The notes under the pieces are model-generated. The model made no database searches. It was not told the origin of the DNA and saw nothing but the letters and a program-made list of their open reading frames with translations. A program made the position numbers and the translations under genes. From assembly GCA_947589615.1 (NCBI GenBank), contig CANQBU010000079.1:1-5857 (forward strand): DNA of 5,857 nt, given 5' to 3'. The DNA comes from an uncultured Clostridia bacterium. Lineage in GTDB: Bacteria; Bacillota; Clostridia; Christensenellales; UBA1242. Below, in pieces: positions 1 to 5,422 of this stretch (positions are counted from its first letter, which is position 1; every line of letters begins with the position of its first letter).

Positions 1-8
1 TTCCTCCC
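1..8 (-). promoter_or_regulatory. Shine-Dalgarno-like site of a gene beyond the left edge
   Basis: On the minus strand these bases read GGGAGGAA, a strong match to the anti-Shine-Dalgarno complement. The next bases, where a start codon would lie, are outside the window. Together with the minus-strand promoter at 90-118 it suggests a leftward gene starting just beyond position 1, with a leader of roughly 80 nt. The gene itself cannot be seen, so its identity is unknown. Confidence 0.5.
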
Positions 9-89
9 AATATTTAATGTTGAAATTGCACTTTAAAATTATTTACTCGCAATTTTTTTTCAAATAGTGACCGTAATTTCCTCTTTTAA

Positions 90-118
90 ATTATAACCTA
101 CTTACAATTATAAATCAA
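90..118 (-). promoter_or_regulatory. Probable sigma-A promoter firing left
   Basis: On the minus strand a TTGATT box (118-113) is followed after exactly 17 bp by a perfect TATAAT (95-90). The -35 matches consensus at four of six positions. It would drive the gene whose ribosome binding site lies at 1-8. A second TATAAT-like string at 112-107 has no partner box that I can see. The call rests on spacing and consensus only. Confidence 0.55.
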
Positions 119-139
119 ATAATTTTTTAAAAAAGTTTG

Positions 140-145
140 TATAAT
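140..145 (+). promoter_or_regulatory. -10 box of the YjzC-like gene
   Basis: A perfect TATAAT lies 38 bp before the YjzC-like start codon, so transcription should begin near position 152 with a leader of about 30 nt. No good -35 hexamer sits 16-18 bp upstream; the region there is only A/T-rich. The gene may therefore depend on an activator, on the A/T-rich upstream DNA, or on another sigma factor. The promoter is back-to-back with the leftward promoter at 90-118. Confidence 0.45.
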
Positions 146-183
146 ATTGTCGTTACTACACACAATAATAATGGAGGTTAATC

Positions 184-348
184 ATGAGCAAACAATACAA
201 ACCAGGTGAACAAGCACCAAAAAGTGGAAGCTATTCTTGCTATGACGCTAACGGAAAATGTGGCGGAAGCACCCAATTAAAAAAGGGTCAAAGATTCCCT
301 GCTACACAACATAGCGGAAGCCATTACGAATTTGATGGCCAAGAGTAA
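184..348 (+). CDS. Small YjzC-like protein, 54 residues
   Basis: The gene encodes a 54-residue soluble protein and has a strong ribosome binding site, GGAGG at 173-177, six bases before the ATG. The N-terminal KPGEQAP (6-12), the following SGSY (14-17), the GQRFPAT segment (35-41) and an aromatic C-terminus resemble the small YjzC family of Bacillota as I remember it; members are about 50-60 residues and their function is unknown. It has two cysteines (19 and 26) and two histidines (43 and 47), a spacing that could bind a metal, but this is inference and the cysteines may not be general to the family. There is no signal peptide or membrane segment. It has its own -10 box and is closed at once by the hairpin at 354-385, so it is transcribed alone. 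The real-gene call is firm; the family name is moderately firm. Confidence 0.8.
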   Translation: MSKQYKPGEQAPKSGSYSCYDANGKCGGSTQLKKGQRFPATQHSGSHYEFDGQE

Positions 349-353
349 CCTTT

Positions 354-385
354 GAAGAAGAGCATCATCAGATGCTCTTCTTTAT
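354..385 (+). terminator. Intrinsic terminator of the YjzC-like gene
   Basis: A perfect 10-bp inverted repeat pairs GAAGAGCATC (357-366) with GATGCTCTTC (371-380) around a four-base loop, ATCA. Three more pairs (354-356 with 381-383, one of them G-T) can extend it. The 3' arm merges into TTCTTTAT, a short U-rich tract. It starts five bases after the stop codon and separates this gene from the tRNA promoter. Confidence 0.85.
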
Positions 386-440
386 AGAAATACAAAACGA
401 CTGCAAATGATACTGTCCCGCTCTTTTTTATCCTTTTTAA

Positions 441-469
441 TTGACAATTCATACAAAATATGTTATATT
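441..469 (+). promoter_or_regulatory. Strong promoter of tRNA-Ser
   Basis: A perfect TTGACA (441-446), a 17-bp spacer and TATATT (464-469), with the extended -10 dinucleotide TG at 461-462, form a near-ideal sigma-A promoter. The mature tRNA begins at 479, so transcription should start only two or three bases before its 5' end and leave little leader for RNase P. The DNA between the preceding terminator and this box (386-440) shows no gene or recognisable site. Confidence 0.85.
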
Positions 470-478
470 TAAGAATAA

Positions 479-568
479 GCAAAGGTGGCCGAGCGGTTTA
501 AGGCGCACGCTTGGAAAGCGTGTGAGGTGTTAAAGCCTCCACAGGTTCGAATCCTGCCCTTTGCGCCA
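479..568 (+). tRNA. tRNA-Ser(GGA) with encoded CCA
   Basis: The sequence folds into a 90-nt class II tRNA. The acceptor stem GCAAAGG (479-485) pairs with CCTTTGC (558-564), followed by discriminator G (565) and genomic CCA (566-568). The anticodon stem CACGC/GCGTG (506-510 with 518-522) encloses the loop TTGGAAA with anticodon GGA (513-515), which reads UCC and UCU serine codons. The long variable arm GAGG/CCTC (524-527 with 536-539) is the usual serine identity element. The T loop is TTCGAAT (546-552). One oddity is an A-C mismatch at the outer pair of the T stem (541 and 557). The gene is transcribed alone or with the downstream glycohydrolase if the weak hairpin at 601-629 leaks. Confidence 0.97.
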
Positions 569-600
569 AAAATTTTATGCAATTTATTATTTTCACTTGC

Positions 601-629
601 AGCAAGAAGGTAGCTCCTTGCTCTGTTTT
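601..629 (+). terminator. Possible weak terminator after tRNA-Ser
   Basis: AGCAAG (601-606) can pair with CTTGCT (617-622) around a 10-base loop, followed by CTGTTTT. The stem is short and the U-tract interrupted, so termination is probably incomplete. I see no convincing promoter between this hairpin and the glycohydrolase gene at 667, so read-through from the tRNA promoter could supply its transcription. Confidence 0.35.
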
Positions 630-666
630 GCACTCTTAAGATTTAATACAAAATAAGGAAGGTTTT

Positions 667-1452
667 ATGCTTGGGGCAATAATTGGAGATATTGTAGGCT
701 CTATTTATGAATTTAATAATATTAAAACAAAGGATTTTAAATATTTTTTTGATCCTATGGCTCATTTTACAGATGATACAGTTATGACTATCGCTATTTC
801 TAATGCTCTGATCAAGGCACAAAAAGAGAAAAATTTACAAAAAGAAGCAGTCTTACAAATGCACAGATACGGACATCTTTACCCCGATATGAGTTACGGA
901 ACCCATTTTGAGCTTTGGTTGAAAAGCAAACACCCTAAGCCTTATCACAGTTACGGAAATGGAGCCGCAATGCGAGTAAGTCCAGTTGCGTATTTTGCTC
1001 ATAATATAGAAGAAGTGAAAAAATTTTCTTATGATGTAACTTCAGTTACCCATAATAGCAATGAGGGAATCAAAGGTGCGGAGGCGGTCGCCATTTCAAT
1101 ATTTATGGCATTACAAGGAAAAAGCAAAGAAGAAATAAAACAACATATAGAAAATAACTACTATTCTTTAGATTTTAATTATGAAAATTTGAAAAAAGAA
1201 TATAAATTCAATGAAACTTGTCAAGAAACTGTTCCTCAGGCTATTTATTGTTTTTTGATAAGCAAAGATTTCGAAGATGCTATCAGAACAGGTATTTCAA
1301 TAGGTGGAGATAGCGACACTTTATGTACTATAACCGGAAGCATCGCTGAAGCATTTTACGGAATCCCCGAAAATTTAAAACAAAGTGCTTTAACATACCT
1401 TGACGATCAACTTAAAAAAGATTATAATAAATTTTTAAAATACAAAGTCTAG
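667..1452 (+). CDS. ADP-ribosylglycohydrolase (DraG/ARH family)
   Basis: The 261-residue cytoplasmic protein belongs to the family of two-metal hydrolases that remove ADP-ribose from modified proteins or other ADP-ribosylated targets. The family hallmarks are all present: GDIVGSIYE at 7-15 (the Glu corresponds to the one near the active site in human ARH3), the first metal motif TDDT at 35-38, GNGAAMR at 97-103, the THNS segment at 128-131, and the second metal motif GGDSDT at 213-218. Both metal sites appear intact, so the enzyme should be active. Length fits compact bacterial members (about 250-300 residues). AAGGAAGG at 655-662 precedes the ATG. The substrate cannot be told: family members act on arginine, serine or small ADP-ribosylated molecules, and no ADP-ribosyltransferase, macrodomain or nitrogenase gene lies in the window. 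It converges on the DUF378 gene across a palindromic terminator. Confidence 0.93.
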   Translation: MLGAIIGDIVGSIYEFNNIKTKDFKYFFDPMAHFTDDTVMTIAISNALIKAQKEKNLQKEAVLQMHRYGHLYPDMSYGTHFELWLKSKHPKPYHSYGNGAAMRVSPVAYFAHNIEEVKKFSYDVTSVTHNSNEGIKGAEAVAISIFMALQGKSKEEIKQHIENNYYSLDFNYENLKKEYKFNETCQETVPQAIYCFLISKDFEDAIRTGISIGGDSDTLCTITGSIAEAFYGIPENLKQSALTYLDDQLKKDYNKFLKYKV

Positions 1453-1560
1453 CAATATCTGGTATGTTGAATGACATATATAATACAATATACGAGAAAT
1501 AATACTTTAATTACAACTTCCAAATAAAAATAAATATGCAAAAAAGCTTCGCAGTATGTT

Positions 1561-1600
1561 GCATAAAAAATTCCATGTTTAAACATGGAATTTTTTATGC
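1561..1600. terminator. Perfect 40-bp palindrome, bidirectional terminator
   Basis: The 40 bases equal their own reverse complement, centred on TTTAAA. Each strand forms a hairpin with the core TTCCATG/CATGGAA, preceded by A6 and followed by T6, the layout of an intrinsic terminator in both directions. It lies between the converging glycohydrolase (+) and the TM2-mnmA-DUF378 operon (-), and contains the DUF378 stop codon and its last sense codon. The rest of the gap (1453-1560) shows no gene. Confidence 0.85.
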
Positions 1601-1819
1601 TCTTATAAATCCATTTGCTAGTAAGATTCCACCATCTATGCAAGCGGAAATTATTAGCCAAATAGTTGCAAGCAAAACCAAAATATATATTATTCTTTCT
1701 ATAATTTTGCTTCCCATTGAAATCCAAGCAACTAAATTAAACTCGAATAAACCAACAAGCCCCCAATTTAATCCTCCAATCAAAAGAATTATGAGTGCAA
1801 TATAATTTACAACTATCAT
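1595..1819 (-). CDS. DUF378 family small membrane protein
   Basis: This 74-residue protein has two hydrophobic segments, about 3-24 and 41-60, and so is probably a small inner-membrane hairpin. The GGLNWGLVGLFEFNLV stretch (15-30) is the signature of the DUF378 family (YuzA in Bacillus subtilis), whose function is unknown; usual length is 60-75 residues, so this copy is complete. A near-perfect AAGGAGG (1832-1826) six bases upstream fixes the ATG. It is the last gene of the minus-strand group, 49 bp after mnmA, and has its own possible TATAAT in that gap. Its 3' end lies inside the 40-bp palindrome. The leader hairpin described at 1826-1865 may affect its translation. Confidence 0.88.
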   Translation of the reverse strand: MIVVNYIALIILLIGGLNWGLVGLFEFNLVAWISMGSKIIERIIYILVLLATIWLIISACIDGGILLANGFIRA

Positions 1820-1825
1820 TATTTT

Positions 1826-1865
1826 CCTCCTTAAATTTATTATTGCTAAAATTTAAGGAATTATA
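1826..1865 (-). promoter_or_regulatory. -10 box and SD-covering hairpin upstream of DUF378
   Basis: On the minus strand a perfect TATAAT (1865-1860) is followed by an 11-bp inverted repeat, TCCTTAAATTT (1859-1849) with AAATTTAAGGA (1838-1828), around a 10-base loop. The 3' arm contains the AAGGA of the AAGGAGG ribosome binding site (1832-1826). No U-tract follows, so it is not a terminator. No clear -35 box is seen; that region lies inside mnmA. A transcript starting about seven bases after the -10 would lack about half of the 5' arm, whereas a transcript reading in from mnmA would carry the whole hairpin. The pairing is seen; the regulatory role is inferred. Confidence 0.45.
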
Positions 1866-1868
1866 CAA

Positions 1869-2948
1869 TTATTTAACTCTAAAACTTTGGTCTATTACTC
1901 CACCACCCAAACATATGCCTTCATCTGTATATAAAACCACAAATTGTCCCGGAGTGATAGCTCTTTGTTTTTCTTCAAAATCAACCTTAATATGTTTTTC
2001 ATCCAAAATCGTCACTTTAACCACTTGATCAGGTTGACGATATCTGAATTTAGCAAAACAATTAAATTGCTTTTCTTGTGGCAACTCAGGAATCCAGTTC
2101 ATTTCACTTGCATACAAGCCTTCACTATAAAGGCAATCTTCGTCCCCTTGTGTAACATACAAAATATTATTTTCTAAATCCTTTTTGACTACAAACCAGC
2201 GTTCACCATTTCCGTCTTTACGACCACCTATGCCCAATCCGCGCCTTTGCCCTAACGTGTAAAACATCAAACCATCATGTTCCCCGACCTTGTTTCCTTT
2301 AAGATCCAATATATCTCCTTTTTGAGCAGGCAAATATTGACTTAAAAATTTTTTAAAGTTTCTTTCTCCGATAAAACAAATTCCTGTGCTATCCTTTTTA
2401 TCCGCTGTAGAAAGTTCCAATTTTTTTGCTATCTCCCTTACTTTTGGTTTTTCAATATTTTCTAATGGAAAAATGACAGCAGCAAGCTGTTCTTGATTTA
2501 ATTGATTTAAAAAATAAGATTGATCTTTATTAAGGTCATCTGCTTTTGCAAGATAATATTTCCCATCTTTTTCAATTTTTTTTGCATAATGTCCAGTTGC
2601 GATTTTATCTGCTCCCAGCCTTCTTGCTTGTTCCAGGAAAGGTCCGAATTTCACCTCCCTATTACATAAAACATCGGGATTTGGAGTCCTTCCTTTCTTA
2701 TATTCATCCAAAAAATATTCAAAAACTCTTTCATAATATTCTTTTGAGTAATTTACAGAAAAATATGGAATTCCAATTTTATTACAAACTCTTTTTACAT
2801 CTTCATAATCGGTTTCCGCAGTGCATGAGCCATCTTTTTCTTCCCAATTAATCATAAATAAGCCAATCACTTCATGCCCTTGCTCTTTTAATAAATAACA
2901 AGCAATAGAGGAATCAACTCCTCCACTTACTCCCACTACAATTCTCAT
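1869..2948 (-). CDS. mnmA: tRNA-specific 2-thiouridylase MnmA
   Basis: MnmA (TrmU) puts sulfur on C2 of the wobble uridine of tRNA-Lys, -Glu and -Gln, using ATP to adenylate the base and a protein-borne persulfide. The 359-residue length is typical. Visible motifs are the PP-loop SGGVDSS (8-14), GRTPNPDVLCN with catalytic Cys95 (86-96), TGHY (118-121), NKDQSYFL (140-147) and DSTGICFIGER with persulfide-carrying Cys191 (186-196), then the beta-barrel C-terminal region with TLGQRRGLGIGG (231-242) and PGQFVVLY (333-340). The insertion around residues 34-48 is the Bacillus-type form of the enzyme. Its ATG overlaps the TGA of the TM2 gene by four bases (ATGA), with only a distant GAGG upstream, so translation is probably coupled to that gene. 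It acts in the cytoplasm and is normally supplied with sulfur by a cysteine desulfurase, which is not in the window. Confidence 0.98.
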   Translation of the reverse strand: MRIVVGVSGGVDSSIACYLLKEQGHEVIGLFMINWEEKDGSCTAETDYEDVKRVCNKIGIPYFSVNYSKEYYERVFEYFLDEYKKGRTPNPDVLCNREVKFGPFLEQARRLGADKIATGHYAKKIEKDGKYYLAKADDLNKDQSYFLNQLNQEQLAAVIFPLENIEKPKVREIAKKLELSTADKKDSTGICFIGERNFKKFLSQYLPAQKGDILDLKGNKVGEHDGLMFYTLGQRRGLGIGGRKDGNGERWFVVKKDLENNILYVTQGDEDCLYSEGLYASEMNWIPELPQEKQFNCFAKFRYRQPDQVVKVTILDEKHIKVDFEEKQRAITPGQFVVLYTDEGICLGGGVIDQSFRVK

Positions 2949-3457
2949 TTATCTTCTTTATCCTCACTTAAAATTACATTTTCATCCACATCGATAGCAA
3001 CAGGAATTTTAAACTTTTTAAATATAACTGCAATTAAATCATATGCCCAAACCAATAGAAAAAGTCCTCCGATTGTAGATAGTGCCGCAATTAACCTTCC
3101 TCCATCAAGGTCAACCAAATATTTATTAAAAATTACATAACTCATAAGCAATATTGCATTTATAAAAAGAATAATACCGCGAGTATATCTTCCTACATAA
3201 AAACAGTGCCCTCCAAAAATTCCCACAAAAATTGTGAGCAACAGTAATTTTATATAACTTACATCGCTTGGAATGCTATTCGTTTTAATAATAAAGTCTT
3301 TGTCATGTCTTCGTATTTTTTTCTTTGCATCCTTATTGGTCGCTATTTCAAGTCTTGAAAAAATAAGTCCACAATCGGGACAACTTTCCATGCCTGTTAA
3401 GCACTTTATTCCACATCTAGGACAAGTAAAAGTTCCATTATTATTCCTTATTTTCAT
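2945..3457 (-). CDS. Zinc-ribbon TM2-domain membrane protein
   Basis: The 170-residue protein has an N-terminal zinc ribbon with CPRC (12-15) and CPDC (26-29), a basic linker (42-53), and a TM2 domain: a hydrophobic segment about 68-83, the signature GGHCFYVGRYTRG (82-94), hydrophobic stretches about 95-110 and 120-146 with the typical WAYDLI (137-142), and an acidic tail. TM2 proteins are widespread and without an established bacterial function; the ribbon suggests that it binds a partner at the inner face of the membrane. An in-frame TAA lies 12 bases upstream of the ATG and the next in-frame ATG is codon 23, so this start is nearly forced. No ribosome binding site precedes it, and the promoter at 3464-3493 should start transcription at this ATG. 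It is the first gene of the operon with mnmA. Confidence 0.85.
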   Translation of the reverse strand: MKIRNNNGTFTCPRCGIKCLTGMESCPDCGLIFSRLEIATNKDAKKKIRRHDKDFIIKTNSIPSDVSYIKLLLLTIFVGIFGGHCFYVGRYTRGIILFINAILLMSYVIFNKYLVDLDGGRLIAALSTIGGLFLLVWAYDLIAVIFKKFKIPVAIDVDENVILSEDKEDK

Positions 3458-3463
3458 ATAAAA

Positions 3464-3493
3464 ATATTAGCACTTAACACTTCTTTATGTCAA
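3464..3493 (-). promoter_or_regulatory. Operon promoter with predicted leaderless start
   Basis: On the minus strand a perfect TTGACA (3493-3488), an 18-bp spacer and TAATAT (3469-3464), preceded by TG one base before the -10 (TGC), form a strong extended sigma-A promoter. Seven bases past the -10 is position 3457, the A of the TM2 gene's ATG. The mRNA is therefore expected to begin at or within two or three bases of the start codon. The promoter lies just behind the stop of the cyclase-like gene (3500), where I see no hairpin terminator. Confidence 0.75.
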
Positions 3494-3499
3494 GACAAT

Positions 3500-4930
3500 T
3501 TATTTTATTTTTTCTCTGCTTCTATTAAAATAAATATAACAGCACTTATCCTTTGGGCAAATTTTTAAAGCCTGAGAGAAGTATTCTTTTGCCTGTTCAT
3601 ATTTTCCCCCATCATACATCATAACACCTTTTTCGAAAGTTGCTTTTGATTTTATTAATTGACTAGACAAATCGCGTGGCAAATTATCCAAATCCTCAAA
3701 CATAAAAATCTCTTTTTCATCGTAAGTCATTTTTCCTATATATCTATATAAAAATTTATAATTTAATGGTAAATTATCTAGTGTACTTTTTGAAAATATA
3801 AGCCTTAATGACATATTCCGACATATTTCATCAAAGCGCTCTAGTTTGTGAATATTATAAGTAATAGATATCGGAAAATCGCTCTCACTGTCCGATGAAG
3901 AAAAGGTAACTTCCTCCGTTTCTAAAACAATACGAGGTATAACTAATGGATTTTGTTTGTTTTGTCTATTTTTAATATTTATCGACCTTGAAATTGAATG
4001 GGCACAATCAATTGCATCTTCACTTTTTAAAAAAATTGCTATTATTCCTCCATTAAAATCCTTATCAACATATCCATTAAACTTTCTAATGAGTGGAGAT
4101 ATTACATTGAGATAGGAATTTAAAAAATTATAATTTTCTTCCATCGTTATTTCTTTTTCATTATAATGATTACTGCTTAATTTTACGGAAATTAAAGTTA
4201 CAATTTTTTTTAGCTGTCCGCTATTTTTCAATTCATTTATATCGTTCTTACCTAATAATTTTATAATTTGTTTAGGTAATTTAGTTGAATTTCCATCATT
4301 TTTCATCGTTTTATCTTTAAATTTATAGTTATTATTGATCTTATTAAGCCCATGTTCTATTGCAACAAACTGCTTTCCGCCTCCTATTTTTAATTTTTCG
4401 TCTCTTACTCTTCCATCACCTAATCTTGAAACTATTTTTTCAACCTTTCCGATAGGTTTACATATAACAAAATAATTAAAAAATAAAATGCCAACAAAAA
4501 TCAAAGTCAAAAGAACAGCCCATAAAATTGTATTATATAAATTATCTTGGGAAATATTCAATAAAAACCTCATAGATTTTGCTGTGGTGTTTTCAAATGA
4601 AGTTAATTCTGCAAGTAAAAACAATGCAAGACCATATAAAAGAACAAGTGGTGCACTGGAGAAAAATAACGCTTTGTCTAATGGTTGGCTCTTAATAAAA
4701 CGAATAAACAAAATTGAGCCCAATATAATTGAAATAATCATTAAAATCAGTGCAATAATACCCTCAACTTTAAATTTAAATTCAAAGCCATTATCAGTCG
4801 GAATTATGCCTTGAAATAAATATTTTCCCATAAATAAAGATGGAATTAAAACTAGGATATATAATATTAATAAAATTTTTGTCGATTTTTTCATAAATCT
4901 ATTTTTTGCAAAACAATTATTTGTATACAT
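3500..4930 (-). CDS. Four-TM HAMP protein with degenerate class III cyclase domain and TPR
   Basis: The 476-residue protein has four membrane segments (about 17-35, 57-79, 88-110, 134-157), a HAMP-like linker (158-200, beginning with KPIGKVEKI), a class III adenylate/guanylate cyclase-like domain (about 238-415), and a C-terminal TPR-like repeat (426-474) of the kind that ends many bacterial class III cyclases. In the cyclase part the fold motifs are readable: IVTLISVK (243-250), GYVDKDFNGGIIAIF (286-300), YNIHKLERF (359-367), LIFSKSTLDNL (377-387) and YDEKEIFMFE (403-412). By my alignment the two metal-binding aspartates are replaced by Lys250 and Gly294, so it should not make cyclic nucleotides and is better seen as a pseudo-cyclase sensor or scaffold. 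Neither Met1 nor Met13 (codon at 4894-4892) has a ribosome binding site; the sequence MKKSTKILLIL makes Met13 a plausible true start. It is transcribed away from the four-helix gene. Confidence 0.82.
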   Translation of the reverse strand: MYTNNCFAKNRFMKKSTKILLILYILVLIPSLFMGKYLFQGIIPTDNGFEFKFKVEGIIALILMIISIILGSILFIRFIKSQPLDKALFFSSAPLVLLYGLALFLLAELTSFENTTAKSMRFLLNISQDNLYNTILWAVLLTLIFVGILFFNYFVICKPIGKVEKIVSRLGDGRVRDEKLKIGGGKQFVAIEHGLNKINNNYKFKDKTMKNDGNSTKLPKQIIKLLGKNDINELKNSGQLKKIVTLISVKLSSNHYNEKEITMEENYNFLNSYLNVISPLIRKFNGYVDKDFNGGIIAIFLKSEDAIDCAHSISRSINIKNRQNKQNPLVIPRIVLETEEVTFSSSDSESDFPISITYNIHKLERFDEICRNMSLRLIFSKSTLDNLPLNYKFLYRYIGKMTYDEKEIFMFEDLDNLPRDLSSQLIKSKATFEKGVMMYDGGKYEQAKEYFSQALKICPKDKCCYIYFNRSREKIK

Positions 4931-4978
4931 ATTGAATAAGATTGCTAAAATCGCACATATTTATTATGAGGAGTTAAT
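4895..4978. other. Compact divergent regulatory region
   Basis: Only 48 bp separate the outer start codon of the cyclase-like gene (4930) from the ATG at 4979; if the cyclase-like protein starts at Met13 the gap is 84 bp. A palindromic TGTATACA lies at 4922-4929 and could serve as a minus-strand -10 (TATACA) or a binding site. Candidate plus-strand boxes (TTGAAT at 4932-4937, TATTTA at 4958-4963) are weak and 20 bp apart. Any promoters here must overlap or abut, so the two genes may be co-regulated; no specific regulator can be named. Confidence 0.3.
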
Positions 4979-5422
4979 ATGGACGAAAAAGAATTAAAAA
5001 CAGAATACATTAATGCAGTTTACCAAAACACAAGGACAGCAATACAATCTATCGAGGACATTATCACAAAAGTTCAAGATGATAACTTTAAAAAAGAGCT
5101 CGCATCTGAAGAAGACAAATATCTTCTTCTTGAAAAAGAATGCGAACTTCTCGCCAAAGCAGAAAAAATTGACGGTATAAAAGACAATAATTGGTTTGAA
5201 AAAGCTAGGCTATGGAGTTCTATAAATCTTTCCACTATGACAGACAAAACCAATCGTCATATTGCTGAACTTATGCTTATGGGGACATTTATGGGACTTA
5301 TCACATGTTACAAAGATGAAGCAGATCATCAAGGCGTTTGGAGTGAACTTGATGAAATCCTTTCAAAGCTTAAAGATCTTGAAAGAACAAATATTGATAA
5401 CCTCCTACCTTTTCTTAACTGA
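4979..5422 (+). CDS. Four-helix-bundle-type protein of unknown function
   Basis: The 147-residue, almost wholly helical protein has no signal peptide or membrane segment. Helices are expected at about 4-33, 35-64, 70-110 and 117-141. The third contains the most distinctive stretch, TNRHIAELMLMGTFMG (91-106), preceded by a W-S-x-I-x-L-S-T-M pattern (79-87). This layout resembles a group of small clostridial proteins, usually annotated as hypothetical, that look like ferritin-like bundles. No clear pair of ExxH metal motifs is visible, so an iron role should not be assumed. GAGGAG at 4968-4973, five bases before the ATG, supports the start. The last 18 bases overlap the end of the opposing protease gene, and no terminator is visible between them. 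Confidence 0.8.
   Translation: MDEKELKTEYINAVYQNTRTAIQSIEDIITKVQDDNFKKELASEEDKYLLLEKECELLAKAEKIDGIKDNNWFEKARLWSSINLSTMTDKTNRHIAELMLMGTFMGLITCYKDEADHQGVWSELDEILSKLKDLERTNIDNLLPFLN

Noticed and set aside
479..568. tRNA-Ser as an integration site for a mobile element
   Set aside because: I found no repeat of the tRNA 3' end elsewhere in the window and no integrase; the downstream genes look like ordinary chromosomal genes.
1449..1805. Overlapping open frames on both strands across the palindrome (1449-1727 minus and 1536-1805 plus)
   Set aside because: They lack ribosome binding sites, run through the terminator palindrome and lie in other frames over the DUF378 gene, whose family signature and strong Shine-Dalgarno site make it the real gene.
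479..2948. Functional link between mnmA and the tRNA-Ser gene
   Set aside because: MnmA modifies tRNA-Lys, -Glu and -Gln, not this tRNA-Ser, and the two genes are on opposite strands in separate units.
3430..3448. AAGG followed by an ATG inside the start of the TM2 gene (minus strand)
   Set aside because: That ATG is out of frame with the zinc ribbon and gives only about ten codons before a stop.
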